This document shows, in pieces, positions 46,081 to 57,648 of a stretch of 64,000 nucleotides of DNA. The DNA is from Druceiella hillmani. Lineage: Eukaryota; Arthropoda; Insecta; Lepidoptera; Hepialidae. The notes beneath the pieces are model-generated. The model was given only the letters and a program-made list of their open reading frames with translations. It searched no databases and had not been told where the DNA came from. Numbering within the stretch: position 1 is the first letter of the stretch; each line of letters starts with the position of its first letter. Location of the stretch: assembly GCA_039881145.1 (NCBI GenBank), contig JAYKKI010000006.1, forward strand, positions 12,342,001 to 12,406,000, given 5' to 3'. Both the position numbers and the translations under genes were made by a program.

Positions 46081-47394
46081 CTGCAGGTGTTTTGCAGTCT
46101 GTTTTTAACGCCAATTGAATCAAAATATCAGTCAATACCCTTGCTTTCAATGCGCGTTCATCACTCCAAAATGTTTCTGTTCCATCTATCACTAATTCTT
46201 ACGTGATTAACCTTACTTAACGGGTAGTTAATTCTATTGCTTAGATTGTTTCTCACGTAATTAATTATGTAGTGGTCTTTCAACTGCAATCATTTTACTG
46301 CCATATATACAATGAATCTTTTGCATTATACGTGGCTAATTTCCATATATAGTTGTTACATAAGTAATATACATATTTTTACTTTAATTTATATTCCCGA
46401 AACAATTAAAAATATCAATAAATCTCGTGGATTAAATACTATTCCAGTGAGGCCAGCAAAAATCATTATTTTTGGTTTCTTTTTTTAATAACTTCGATTC
46501 TTCCAGGTGTGTTAGGGGGTAGGACTGCATTCAGTTAGGAGTACTGTACAGGTATTTAGTGTCAAACAAATTAAGGAGTTGCTCAAGTTTAGTACGAGGA
46601 CTGCACGTATCCTTTGATATATGTATTTGAAGGAAGTAAAAATAAAAATCTATTAAATTTTTCTTTTTATTTTCCATTGATTTTCTCCCGAAGGAAATGA
46701 TTAAGAACCAGAAAAGGGATTTAAATGAATAATAATATTATCGTATTCGGTTATCGTAACAATACAACCGATCAGTTAGCTAAAGAATCAAAACTTCTAA
46801 ATGGAAAGACTTCTAATACTATAACAAGATACATTTTCAGAGAGAGAAAGGTAGAGGGATGTGTTTTAAGAAGTACTCCCAGACCTGTGAAATTAATACA
46901 AATATTTCAGAACTCGTTACATCAAGAGGGATGAAAATAGAGTCGGAAGAATATACTACCGTTCTTGGAAAAACTGTCTAACCCACTTAAGCCTGGAACT
47001 CATTTTCAACCTGGAACTTGTTTTCCCATAATGACGGCTCTTTTAAATTTATATGAATTCCCTTTTAACAGTGACCTTTATTCTGACAAGATCTTCGATG
47101 TTGTCAAGGTTATTATACTCTCTGCTCATGGCCAATCATCCAAGCGATAGATTTACAGATTGGGCCGGTTGTATTGACAAAGATTTTATTACAATTCATT
47201 AAATATATTCTTCTATATAAAATTAAAAATTGAACGAAAATTGCATCCAAGTGTTCGTATATTAGACGCCAAACGTATTATCGATTAATCTTAGAGTTAC
47301 GAATCAGGAAGTTCCTAACAACGACGTTACGAAATAAAATAAACCCTTAAATGTGCACAACGGACATAATTTGTTACGTATTAAATTTTAATAA
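46081..47394. other. No clear gene; two adjoining short frames
   Basis: Frames at 46725-46934 and 46965-47150 have mixed, not low-complexity, composition, but they start at uncertain codons and match nothing I know. No splice sites join them convincingly. I treat them as probable chance or very old remnants. Confidence 0.3.
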
Positions 47395-47600
47395 AAACGC
47401 GCTCTCCACGTGACAGTGGGAACAGTTTCTCAACGTTTTGATTGGCGCATTCGGAGAGGCGTCGGAGAGGCGCATTCGGAGAGGCGTTCAGAAGTGTCAA
47501 CCCGGTGGCCCCACTCTCCTTTGTTTCCCACTCGGCGGCCGCCGAACAATGAGCGCCAGACATAACGGCCGAGGGGCGTTCTCTTTTGTTTTGTGCGCGA
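47395..47600. other. GC-rich island with small internal repeat
   Basis: 'gcgcattcggagaggcg' is repeated at about 47446 and 47469, with a shortened 'tcggagagg' between, giving a ~23-bp tandem. It is followed by 'actcggcggccgccgaac' and 'acggccgaggggcg'. CpG-rich and unique in the window. A minus-strand frame of 81 codons spans it, with no recognised protein. Confidence 0.5.
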
Positions 47601-48047
47601 GGTGAAACGTAACAGAAAAACATCAAAAAAATACTGGTCTTTTTTGTTTGCGTATTTGAAGGAATCTAGCTTCGAGACAGACAGAGATTATTCAGTTTAG
47701 GCAAAGTTTCATTTACTGTCTAATTGTCACTTCTGCACACACAGAGTAAACTTGTACTTTAAAACTAAAGAGATGCCGTTTCGCTATGCGCAAATTTTCT
47801 TGATGACTTAGGGTAGAAAATCCTTTCAATGAGAGTTTTATTGATAGTGCACCTGCGTCTTCTGAGATGCTAAAATAGTTTTGTTGCTGATGCAAAATTA
47901 AGCGCTGTGCGGTCTGCGGACTTCGGAAGTCGACTTAAACTTTGGCAATCTACCGTAATTGCAATGGTAAAATAAGGGGAAACCGCGTGGATATTTCAAA
48001 GTTGTTATACGAGGAGGAATTCAACTAAGAATGTCCATTAGCCAACG

Positions 48048-48245
48048 TTGGCCAAAAAGGACGATGAGATTTTTCCCGATGAGGACAAAGAGACTTCCAC
48101 AAATGATCCTGCGATTGTTATAATGGCGATATTGCCAAATGAAAGTATCAACAATCGAATGAGCAATCTGATTGGGAATGATATGGGCTATCGCTTAAAA
48201 AACGCACAAAAAACAACACAGACCGCACATGTGGTGTGGAAATAA
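48048..48245 (+). CDS. Unrecognised short frame, possibly an exon remnant
   Basis: The frame runs 65 codons from a TTG, after an in-frame TAG. The peptide is hydrophilic, with 'KKDDEIFPDEDKET' followed by 'AIVIMAILPNESINNRM', and no low-complexity bias. There is no ATG near the start, so it could only be an internal exon or a decayed fragment. The sequence just upstream, 'ttagccaacg', gives a weak AG acceptor at best. No function is proposed. Confidence 0.15.
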   Translation: MAKKDDEIFPDEDKETSTNDPAIVIMAILPNESINNRMSNLIGNDMGYRLKNAQKTTQTAHVVWK

Positions 48246-48680
48246 ATATAATGTTGAACTAATTATTAACAAATATAACCTAATGTAGAATGTTGTTTTA
48301 AAATATTATAAAACGGAAGTATCTACACCACTTTTTTAACCTATGTATACCTTATTTCGAATTAGTCTCGGTTTGTAACGTTGCTAGCCAATAAAAATTA
48401 ACCTAATAAAATAACTGCCTCATGATTTTTTGTAAGCAAATGCTTTACAAATTGTCTTTGATATATGTATTTTTTCTAGGATTATAAATAAAAGAGTTAT
48501 TTCGCTTAGTTTTTACGTGATGTTCGATCAAACGGACAAACATACAGTCATGCAGGCTGCCAACAACTCTTAAAACAGTGTTCTGTTTTATAGTTTATTT
48601 ATGGCCCATTTTTGGAATGAACCCATATTTAAAAAAAAATTTAATATAAAAACTTTTTTCTCTTCACTGTTGTTTCAAAT

Positions 48681-48755
48681 CGGTTGGCAATTAATTTATT
48701 TGGTTGGCAACTAATTTGTTCGGTTGGCAACTAATTTATTCAGTTGGAAACTAAT
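48681..48755 (+). repeat. Tandem array, 20-bp unit x ~4
   Basis: 'cggttggcaa.taattt.tt' recurs at 48681, 48701, 48721 and 48741 with exact 20-bp spacing and one or two changes per unit. Confidence 0.95.
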
Positions 48756-49264
48756 AAACTCGCCCTTACATTTCATCGAAGTTATGTCGGTTGGTAGCCA
48801 AACAGAACATTTCCGTTCTCTGCATTCCAAAGCATGAAGATGTTTTTCTATAGTAACACGAGAGTAGCTCTGCCAGACAAAGCGAACTTAAGCTGGGAAG
48901 TGTTTCAATAAGACTTTTTATTTTTCTTTAAATTTAATGTAGGATTTCGCCCTGGAAGAGGATTTTCGGAGAAATCGAAATTTCTTTTGAATCTTTGGAA
49001 TCAGTTCTTGGTTGGGTCATAAGTGTATATCTTTATCCATCGTTGGACATATATTACCTCTTGTTTTGTCTGCCTTTTGCCCTAAACGGAATTCATGAAG
49101 CGAGAGCGCTTTAAATTTTCATTGGGAAATTTTCCCCGAAAATCGGTCGCTAACTGAACAGGAGATCTAAAGCTGTCCTCTTTATATACACCACCTAAGA
49201 TGTTCGAGAAGCTTTGATGCGAAACGTTTAAGGGCGCTTTTGTATGGGAAAACGTTCTCACGGC

Positions 49265-49455
49265 GTGCCATTCGACCAGGTTCGCGTCTTGTCGGCTCTT
49301 TCCGACTTAATTCGACCAGCTTCACGTCTTGTCGGCTTTTTCCGACTTATTCGGCCAGGTTCGTGTCTTGTCGGCTCTTTCCGACTTAATTCGGCCAGGT
49401 TCGCGTCTTGTCGGCTCTTTCCGACTTAATTCGGCGAGTTTCGCGTCTTGTCAGC
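49265..49455 (+). repeat. GC-rich minisatellite, 40-bp unit x ~5
   Basis: Each unit reads roughly 'ttcggccaggttcgcgtctt' and 'gtcggctctttccgacttaa'. Each unit contains an inverted pair, 'gtcgg' and 'ccgac', around 'ctcttt'. The units start at about 49270, 49310, 49349, 49389 and 49429. A frame crosses the array because one unit has no stop; this is not taken as a gene. Confidence 0.95.
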
Positions 49456-50053
49456 TAATAGTATTATAAAATTAAAAAATATATTTTCAATAGATTGTTA
49501 AGAAATATTTCTGTGACAAATTGTTTCTTGAAAATAAAATAAAATTAATATTTTATTATATTAAAGTTACTACCTGAATATTTTTTTTCGTTTTCAATTC
49601 GTTCAAATAAAAATATTCCAATATAATAAAAAAAATTAAAGTTCGGGCCAGGCGTTCCAATGACAGCTCACAATTTTTTTTATGACTTTCTAGTAATCAT
49701 CGGAAAAAGTGGCTAGTTTATTAGCTGCCAACCAGCATTTGTTTACTAAGGTTGCTTTTCGATACACAAATTGACCCTAGTACTTAAAGCGAATGAATAT
49801 AAAACTACACCTCTTTGTGGCCAACCTTGGATCTGTAATATGTTTAAGCATTAAATTGACCAGACAATGATAATAGGACACAGAAAAATTAAAACAAAAT
49901 AAACGACTACAGAATATAAGTAAATTAGAAACTGTAAGTGAACACTTATCGTATATAAATCGAACAGCGAAACTGGTCGAAATTTGACACCACTCTCGTT
50001 ACCGAGTTAAGTAATGTCAAAGACCGAACGAAATATTGAGTATCGCGTGTACT
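49456..50053. other. No gene seen
   Basis: AT-rich sequence without a supported feature. Confidence 0.4.
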
Positions 50054-50535
50054 ATGGTGATGATTGTACCACGTAAAAGTTACTTATTAAAAATACTGTA
50101 GGTCTGAACTTGGTGAAAAGCTTTGCAAAGGTCAATGACCGCGTACGATAGTTTTGTCGAAATAAGCGCCAGTCAATGAAACTAATTTACTTTGATAGTA
50201 TTGTTATATAAAAATGGTGATGATTGTACCATGTAAAAGTTACATATTAAAAATACTGTAGGTCTGAACTTGGCGAAAAACTTTGCAAAGGTCAATGACT
50301 GCGTTGGATAATTTTGCCGAAATAAGCGCCAGTCAATGAAACTAATTTACTCTGATAGTATTGTTATATAAAAATGGTGATGATTGTACCACGTAAAAGT
50401 TACATATTAAATATACTGTAGGTTTGAATTGGGCGAAAAACTTTGGAAAGGTCATTGACCGCGTACGATAGTTTTGCCGAAATAAGCGCCAGTCAATTAA
50501 ACTAATTTACTCTGATAGTATTGCTATATAAAAAT
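50054..50535 (+). repeat. Tandem array, 160-bp unit x 3
   Basis: 'atggtgatgattgtaccac' (or 'accat') begins units at 50054, 50214 and 50374. Each continues with 'aatactgtaggt', 'gcaaaggtcaatgac' and 'aataagcgccagtcaatgaa'. Units differ at few positions. Confidence 0.95.
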
Positions 50536-50723
50536 AATCGCTTTTATTTTTTGTGTGGACATGAGTATGATAGTTGTAGGTGATTCTTATTTTTTTAGCG
50601 AAGAGACTGTAATGCGTGGGAGTTTTAAGACAACCATCTTAGTATATTATTTTTAAATATATCTTAAATGTGAATTATGTGCCGCATTTTAAAACGCTGT
50701 TGTGTATATAATATAGATGAAAT

Positions 50724-51090
50724 AATTGGGTATTTGACTAATTTTGTTTTATTTCATTAATCATAATTTCAAGATACAACCTGATGAGGAGTGAACAATT
50801 TTTTTAATAATCTTAAAAATTGACCGAGTTATAAACGTTTAAATTTAACCTTTAGATAAGGACGGCAATACTGTGTTGTGAGGTCATTTTTAATATTGCA
50901 CATTATATTCTACAAGAGGAAAAGAGACAGGGATATGCCCAACTCTATCCGTATCTTTAAATTTAGAAGCCTATAACTGACTTATTTTTCAATAAATTTT
51001 TGAATTTTTTTCAAGACTGGTTTTTAATTAACTTATATTTCACAATATTATATGAAAAATATCAAAATTTAGAATGAGTCAAGTACCGTA
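50724..51090 (-). mobile_element. Family A element, copy 6 (full length, minus)
   Basis: Reverse-oriented full copy from 'aattgggtatttgactaatt' to 'agaatgagtcaagtaccgta'. TGAGTCA is intact at 51075-51081. Non-coding. Confidence 0.85.
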
Positions 51091-52200
51091 TTATGATCAT
51101 CCAATACGAAAAGATTTTTTTACAGGTATAGATTGTACCCTTATTAAGTAAACATCTAGATTGTACCCTTATTAAGTACGCATACTCATAAAATGTATTG
51201 TTTGTTATGGATGTGACTACAAAATAGAACTATCCATATTGATTATACAGTGATTCTACTGACCATTTTAGTGTTGTATCCTATTTTAAAAAATATAGTA
51301 GGGTAGTTGTCACTAAGTGGAATCGTTATATATTTTTGTTCTGCATAGTTTATGGAGGTTTAAATATTACGAAAATAATTATGTAAAGAAGGTTTTACGA
51401 AATCCAATGATTTTGCCCAAAATTGACGTGGTTATACTTGGAATGTTTTCCGTGATTTCTGCTCAGTATAATTTCGCAATATCAAAACATACTTATAACT
51501 AAACTAAGCTCAACTTATTAAAAGTTATCGTTTAACAAAAAAACAAATGTTAGTTGTGTGTGCGTATGTGTGGTTATTGATTAGACATATTTTTAGGTTT
51601 TGTCAAAAGAAAAAACTAAAAGCAAATTTTGGTTTCAAAAGTATTTGACACAAATCCCATAATCTGATACTCCATATCGTTTAGCAATTGTAATAAACAA
51701 GTATTTGTATACATTACTGTAAAAAAATAATAATACAAAATTAAGCTTTGTGGTTAGGTTAAGTCTTATTTATTATTTATAAAAAAAAATTAACGTCATA
51801 TTGATATAATGTCAAAATATTTTAATTATGTATAAAAGTAGTATTGACGCTTGAGAAATATGCAACAAAACTTACATAAAAGTAGTTTTCATAGAAATAC
51901 AATTTAGAACTGGTAGACAATTAGTTAGGTTCCCCGTCTTGCAAAGTGCAGCCATATTTTCCGGATCTAACTTATGTGGGACGTAAATAAATAATTTATT
52001 TAGAGTTTCGATTGTTGTACTATCACATTGTGGCGTAGTAAAACTTTGAAGTCATTATAAACATTGGTTTATAAACACTTATTATCACACTCGACTCTAC
52101 AGTTGCTTGTTTGGCAAGACGCGACTACGTACAAGACGCCACGATAGTTCAGACCGTTTTGGTGGAAAATTTAAATGGGTTTATAAAAATGAAAACTATC
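51091..52200. other. No gene seen; small direct duplication
   Basis: 'agattgtacccttattaagt' occurs twice, at about 51128 and 51159. The rest has no supported feature. Confidence 0.4.
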
Positions 52201-52322
<122 letters not shown>

Positions 52323-52531
52323 CACCATGTGAACGTTTGCTTTTTGCTGAAATATTTATGTTTTGGGTATAATATCAAAACATTAACTACTTTCTGAAAA
52401 AATTGTCAACTAGCCAATTGTCCGTTTATTTTCCCTTATTTTATGAATCAAAATACTTTTCTTTAAAGCTGATTATCTCGTCTATCTTACTGATTACAGA
52501 GTTCATGTAATATAAAAAAAATGCCACTAAT

Positions 52532-52884
52532 ACGGGACTCGTTCTAAATGTTGATATATTCGTATAATATTGTGAAATAAAAGTTTATTAAAAACCAGTC
52601 TTGAAAAAGATTAAAAAATTGATAGAAAAATAAGCTAGTTGTAGGCTTCCAAATTTGAAGATACTGATAGAGTTGGGTATATCCCTGTCTCTTTTCCTCT
52701 CGTAGAATATAATGTGCAATATTAAAAATGACCTCACAACACAGTATTGCCGTCCTTTTCTAAAGGTTAAATTTAAATTTTTATAACTCGGTCAATTTTT
52801 AAGATTATTAAAAAAAATTTCACTGTTTATTAACTTGTACCTTGAAATTATGATTAATGAAATAACAAAGAATTAGTAAATTGG
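52532..52884 (+). mobile_element. Family A element, copy 7
   Basis: It starts 'acgggactcgttctaaatgt' and ends 'aattagtaaattggg', both ends worn. The AP-1-like block is lost. The internal motifs 'cctgtctcttttcctctcgt' and 'cacagtattgccgtcctt' are intact. Confidence 0.85.
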
Positions 52885-53378
52885 GCGTTGTGCTTTTGAA
52901 TAATATAATTTTAGGAATATAATTTTTTTAAATGCGTACTGTAGTATTACACAAATATCTTTCTATAATCGTATCTTACTACCCACGCGTTAGGTAATGC
53001 GTGAGTGGCTAGTGATTCTCAAAGTTTCGCTTTATTCTCTACTGGCTTTGTTCTTATTCAGTATTCGCGATAAAAACTTTCGATATTGTAACATTATAAA
53101 TTTAGATCTACCCTACCGTTTGCAAGATAAAGCCTTTTATTACGACATCTACTGTAACATATTTTAATTTATGTAAAAGTTATAGACACAAGACAAGGCT
53201 TCACATTATACGTATTTGTTTTAAAGAACCCTTGTTTTCTTGTTTGATGTTTTTGTTTATTAATCAAATTCTCTTCCGGCGACGAGAAAACAGCAACGAA
53301 TTTGACGCTTTTAAATACAAAAGATATTTTATTTTTTCTAATTTAAATTAAGAGCTTCTTAATATTTTATTATAGATT
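52885..53378. other. No gene seen
   Basis: AT-rich sequence without a supported feature. Confidence 0.4.
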
Positions 53379-54045
53379 CTAACCGTTAGAGTGCCGACGA
53401 ACGCCATCGCGCTTGTACGCGTACTAACTAAATTTGCCACGAGCGCGATGGCGCTCGCGAAATCAGTTGCAGTTTAGCGCGCGGTAGGGGACGTTGTTCC
53501 AACGCATCGCTAATTTTTTATCTGTCTACGTGTTACATAAAGTTGAAACTATAATATTATTAGTAATTACAATATAAAAAGGATCCAGGAAAAGAAAATT
53601 TTTAACCCATAATGTCGGAATACGAAATTAATTCGAGTGAAAATGATCGTTTTTCAAGTTGTGAAGAAAATGATAGTGGGAGTGACATTGTGGTGCGCTC
53701 ACAATTTGGCGTAATGCAATTTTTGAGTGATAGTGATAATAGTGACGATAACAATTATTTTCCTGATACGGAGGATGTACCGGACTGCGAAAATACGATG
53801 TGACCTTGATTTCAGTTTTTCTTATAATTTTTGTTCACAATGTATATTTCCATAATTTCAGTTGTATTTTATTATCCTTGTACAAATTATTATTAAGAAA
53901 ACACCGAAAAAATTATAAAAATTGTATAATTTTTGGAAGAGATATAGTTTTTTTCGAGACAAGGGTAAACGACATCAAAAACAAAATATTTCTTTGGCAT
54001 TTTTAAGTATATATGAGTAAAAAACCATGGCACTAAAAGGGTTAA
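53379..54045 (+). mobile_element. piggyBac-like non-autonomous element, copy 2 (667 bp)
   Basis: Ends 'ctaaccgttagagtgcc' (53379-53395) and 'ggcactaaaagggttaa' (54029-54045) are inverted repeats. The right flank keeps TTAA and the left flank is mutated to CTAA. It is collinear with copy 1 at 10229-10897 in the opposite orientation, and shares the subterminal inverted pair 'cgccatcgcgct' and 'agcgcgatggcg'. Confidence 0.85.
53612..53803 (+). CDS. 63-residue acidic protein of piggyBac-like element, copy 2
   Basis: The frame begins 'MSEYEINSSENDRFSS' and ends 'EDVPDCENTM', with the same start and stop as copy 1. It differs at residues 20 (Ser to Asn), 27 and 28 (Leu to Val), 35 (Lys to Met) and 51 (Ala to Pro), plus three silent changes. 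The acidic, serine-rich composition suits the N terminus of a piggyBac-type transposase, but the catalytic domain is absent. The frame survives in both copies, yet the change pattern does not show selection, and recent common origin explains it equally well. Confidence 0.55.
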   Translation: MSEYEINSSENDRFSSCEENDSGSDIVVRSQFGVMQFLSDSDNSDDNNYFPDTEDVPDCENTM

Positions 54046-54319
54046 ATATCGTTTTTGTCGTAGGTATGTATGTAGCATGTATGCATGTAGCGTTGCGCCA
54101 CATGTATACATGCGTTTTGCGAATACCTTAAGAATGTCCTCCAAAATCTGCATTATGCTGCATTTAGATCGTATCGGTTTAAAAGTGGTTCGTAAAAAAA
54201 ACGTACGAGTTCAAACTTGGTAAAAAAGTTGGAACTTGTACTATTTGAAATTGGAAAAAAATAAGCAAATATTAATGAGCTTGTCAGTTTTCTCTTATAA
54301 TTATCTCTCTACACCTTAT

Positions 54320-54322
<3 letters not shown>
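54046..54322. other. No gene seen
   Basis: 'gtagcatgtatgcatgtagc' near 54072 is a short imperfect palindrome. Nothing else is supported. Confidence 0.4.
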
Positions 54323-54361
<39 letters not shown>

Positions 54362-54372
54362 CACATACATAT

Positions 54373-54430
<58 letters not shown>
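54323..54430. repeat. Compound (AT)n/(CATA)n microsatellite
   Basis: AT runs flank a central 'acatatacacatacatataca' type segment. Confidence 0.97.
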
Positions 54431-54539
54431 CTTGTTACGTTATTAAAATGGCGTATATTTTGAAGTGGTTAAGGAGGAAAAAATAATACGAAAGTCCCGG
54501 TCGAAGTGGATCTTGTAAAGTGGAAGTGTTTCTGTCATG

Positions 54540-54834
54540 TTATTGTTTATCGAGCGAGATTGGAGCGCCCGCGCGTGCTGTTGAAGTGGGTAAACAAAGG
54601 ACAGTCCTTGATGTCGTGGTTAGTGGTGCCGTGGTTTGTGCGGTGTGGTTGGGGTGTGTTGAGAGTGGAAGTTTGAGCTCTTGCGCCCTTTTATGTTAAT
54701 GTTATGCGTGTTCTATGGTTTTATGGAGGGTGTTGTGATTGTCGAGGGCATTAAAAGTGAGAAAGTTTGTTGGAATCGGCCAAAAATTTGGCCTAAATGG
54801 CCATGACATTTTTAGAGAATAGGTTGAACAGAAG
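54540..54834 (+). other. Candidate first exon with splice donor
   Basis: A unique G/T-rich segment includes 'ggagcgcccgcgcgtgctg' and 'gtgcggtgtggttggggtgt'. At 54797 an ATG opens 'MAMTFLENRLNR', immediately after an in-frame TAA, and the reading runs into 'cagaa|gtaagt', a good splice donor with GT at 54834-54835. The layout suits a 5' untranslated region plus the first few codons of a spliced gene on the plus strand. No acceptor or second exon is identified in the remaining window, and I do not recognise the peptide. Confidence 0.3.
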
Positions 54835-55116
54835 TAAGTCTCTAAGTTATTATGTAAATTATTATTGGGCTTATTACGTTTAAATTTGTTCGTTGATTGG
54901 AGATTGTCTTATTGCTGGAAATCTAAAAACTTCTGATTTGAAAAAAATGTGGAGAAAACTGGAGTCTGGGGCAAAAATAACAACGAAATCGCCGTTAAAA
55001 TAGTTTTGAGGAAATATGCATTCATTCTCTCTCAGTTTTATTTGTTTTATTGTTCGATGGAATTTTCATTTTGTGCATAGTGCAAACTTTTTTTTGTAAG
55101 TTCTTAATTTTGAAAT
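54835..55116. other. No feature seen
   Basis: If the donor at 54834 is real, this would be intron. No other structure was found. Confidence 0.35.
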
Positions 55117-55365
55117 AACAACGGAAGTAGTATTATTTTTACTTTCTTTAAGTTATTTACCACGACCTAGGTTTCGTTGTATTACAACATCTTCAGGTGG
55201 GCTATTAGCAAAGATAATAGCCCATCTGAGGATGTTGTAATACAACGAAACCTAGGTCGTGTTAAAGAACTTAAAGAAAGTAGAAATGATACTACATCAC
55301 GTAGTTTCATTTAATTGTGAATAATGAAATTCTACAAAATTAGAGCCAAATATATTCAACAACGG
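55117..55365 (-). mobile_element. Family B fold-back element, copy 4, with 8-bp TSD
   Basis: The element at 55125-55357 (233 bp, reverse orientation) is flanked by AACAACGG at 55117-55124 and 55358-55365. Arms include 'cctaggtttcgttgtattac' and 'gtaatacaacgaaacctagg', with 'cttcaggtgggctatta' and 'aatagcccatctgagg' nearer the loop. The outer 15 bases of the left arm are missing ('aagtagtatt' at the edge), while the leader 'gagccaaatatattc' is present at the right. Confidence 0.88.
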
Positions 55366-55504
55366 TAGTGTTTGAGATAACTTTTTTGAGTAGTTAGTAT
55401 ATTGATACATATTTGAGTTGTTTTACTTTATTTGTATGACTCTGATAATTCATTTTATTACCATGACTCTAATTGCATTTTAATCGTGTTAAAGAAGGAG
55501 ATAT

Positions 55505-55690
55505 GGAAACTTTTGAGTCATGTGTTGCTTGGTGTACTCACAGAAGTCCACTGCGAGTGAGTCAAGGTTCCTCGAAGCTACAGTCACCAACGCTGGTGCG
55601 TGTATAGTTTATAATTGAAAATGAACGCGGTGGTTACTGGTGACGTCATGCGCTCACCGCTGCATTGACTCACGGTTATTAAGCGCAAGC
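55505..55690. promoter_or_regulatory. Cluster of AP-1 and CRE consensus sites
   Basis: TGAGTCA occurs at 55514-55520 and 55558-55564, TGACGTCA (the full CRE palindrome) at 55641-55648, and TGACTCA at 55666-55672. These are consensus sites for bZIP factors (Jun/Fos, ATF/CREB). Four exact sites in about 160 bp of AT-rich DNA are more than I would expect by chance. The segment is locally GC-richer and unique, and lies about 0.7 kb downstream of the candidate exon at 54.8 kb, so it could be an intronic enhancer. Function is inference. Confidence 0.45.
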
Positions 55691-57072
55691 TGCAGTTATA
55701 TGCATTTTCAGTGAAAGTGCTGTTGACTGCCTCTTGACACGAACGTTTGCCGGGCGTGGAGGAGTTTAATTTGAATGCATTTTCCATAAATTTTGTTAAG
55801 TGGACTTCAGAGTGGATGTTTTGCCAAGATAATGATTATTTGCAGCTAGTTGTTACGGGCGGCTTCGCTCGCCGGGAATTAGATATAAATGAAATTTATT
55901 AAAGCTTGCTGGATATATTGAGATAAAACTTTAATTCATATTTAACTTTGGCTGAAGGCGAAAAGAATTTGTAGTTCCCGGAATAACGTATAGGCTGAAT
56001 TTACTTATAAAAAACAGCGCAATGGGTTTTTGACCATAGTGACGTAACACTTAGTCTTTAAATTAAGGTAATAGTTGACATTTATTTTAAGGAAACCTTT
56101 GCAACAGTTGGACGTTGAGAACAATATGGACAATACAAAAGTGAAATAGTTAGCCGCGGAGCAGCGAAATCTACAAGGAAATTAAAAGTAGTGATAGGTT
56201 ATTTGTCTAAGCAACTATTTGATTTTGGGAAAAAAATTATATATTAGTTAGTGATGTGGTCTATATGTTTGCAAAAGTTGGTTCTTAATGACTGGTTGAG
56301 CAGACTGGTTGGTAACAAAGAAACAGGACACGGTTAGGATATGTCCATCTATACATTGCAGGTTATAAAATCTTAGTGAAGAAGTGGTAAGAAATAATCA
56401 CAGCAAACGCTTGATTCTATGGAATGAAGATGGAATAACATAACAGTTGAAAACGTTTACTAAGAGTAAGTTTATACTGATATCTTCCTCGATAACCTCA
56501 TCTTTTTGTAATCTTTTTTCGAAAGTAAATACCCTTGCGAAAAAAGAATACAAGATCCATACCGCGGCACAGTGGAGTGCATGATGAACTACAGATTACT
56601 TCGGGTTGTTGGTACGACCAATGGTTTTATATTATCTCCTATATGTGCAAGATATTAGGTCGTTAGCGTTTTAAACGTGGCACTCATCAGTTGACTAATT
56701 TGTCTCTCCGATACGACTATCTCCTTTATATACGTGCTTTCGTGGACTCTGTCTCTTTCATCGTAGTTCGCTATTTGGGGTCATATTTTTTGTTAGTTTA
56801 TATGGGTACAACACGTTTTAATAGCTTACTTAAATAACGTCATTGTGTACTACGAATAGCTTGCGTTGCTGCGAAGCCGTATTTTAATAGCTTACTTGTA
56901 AAGCTGTGTTTTATTGTGTTTAGCTCGTAAACAAAATAATATATTTTGTGAAACAGTTTAAAAATTACTACATGCAATGTTATATCGTAGCAAAGAAAGT
57001 TTACCATATGAAATATGAAATACTGATAGTCGAAATCCGTTTATAGGTTTTAAAACATATACAGATATAACA
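55691..57072. other. No gene seen
   Basis: 'acgggcggcttcgctcgccg' at about 55856 and 'attttaatagcttactt', repeated near 56815 and 56881, may be worn repeats. No exon or RNA gene is supported. Confidence 0.4.
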
Positions 57073-57648
57073 TTAATAGATATTACTATCTAATAACGGA
57101 CAACGATTCTGATAACTGTCACTTTGGTATGTTTATTGTAAACAGGACTGTAATTAACTAGCTGCTTATACCTGCTTTACCGACCGAAAAGGGAACAAAA
57201 TAATTGGGCAAAACATAGCTTTAATAGATATTACTACCTAATAATGGACAACGATTCTGACCACTGTGACTTTGGTACGTTTATTGTAAACAGGACAGTA
57301 ATTAACTAGCTGCTTATACCTGCTTTGCCGGCCGAAAAGGGACCAAAATAATTGGGCAAAACATAGCTTTAATAGATATTACTACCTAATTATGGACAAC
57401 GATTCTGATAACTGTCACTTTGGTATGTTTATTGTAAACAGGACTGTAATTAACTAGCTGCTTATATCTGCTTTACCGACCGAAAAGGGACCAAAATAAT
57501 TGGGCAAAACATAGCTTTAATAGATATTACTACCTAATAATGGACAACGATTCTGATTCTGATACCTGTCACTTTGGTACGTTTATTGGAAACAGGACTG
57601 AAATTAACTAGCTGCTTATAGCTGCTTTGCCGGCCAAAAAAAGGGATT
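57073..57648 (+). repeat. Tandem array, ~148-bp unit x 4
   Basis: 'aatagatattacta.ctaat' begins units at about 57075, 57223, 57371 and 57519. Each continues with 'ggacaacgattctga', 'aactagctgcttata' and 'gccgaaaaggga.caaaata'. A G-rich run, 'gggagggggggggggg', follows at about 57656. Confidence 0.95.

Noticed and set aside
46725..47150. Two adjacent frames of about 60-70 codons
   Set aside because: No recognised motif, uncertain starts, and no convincing splice pair joining them.
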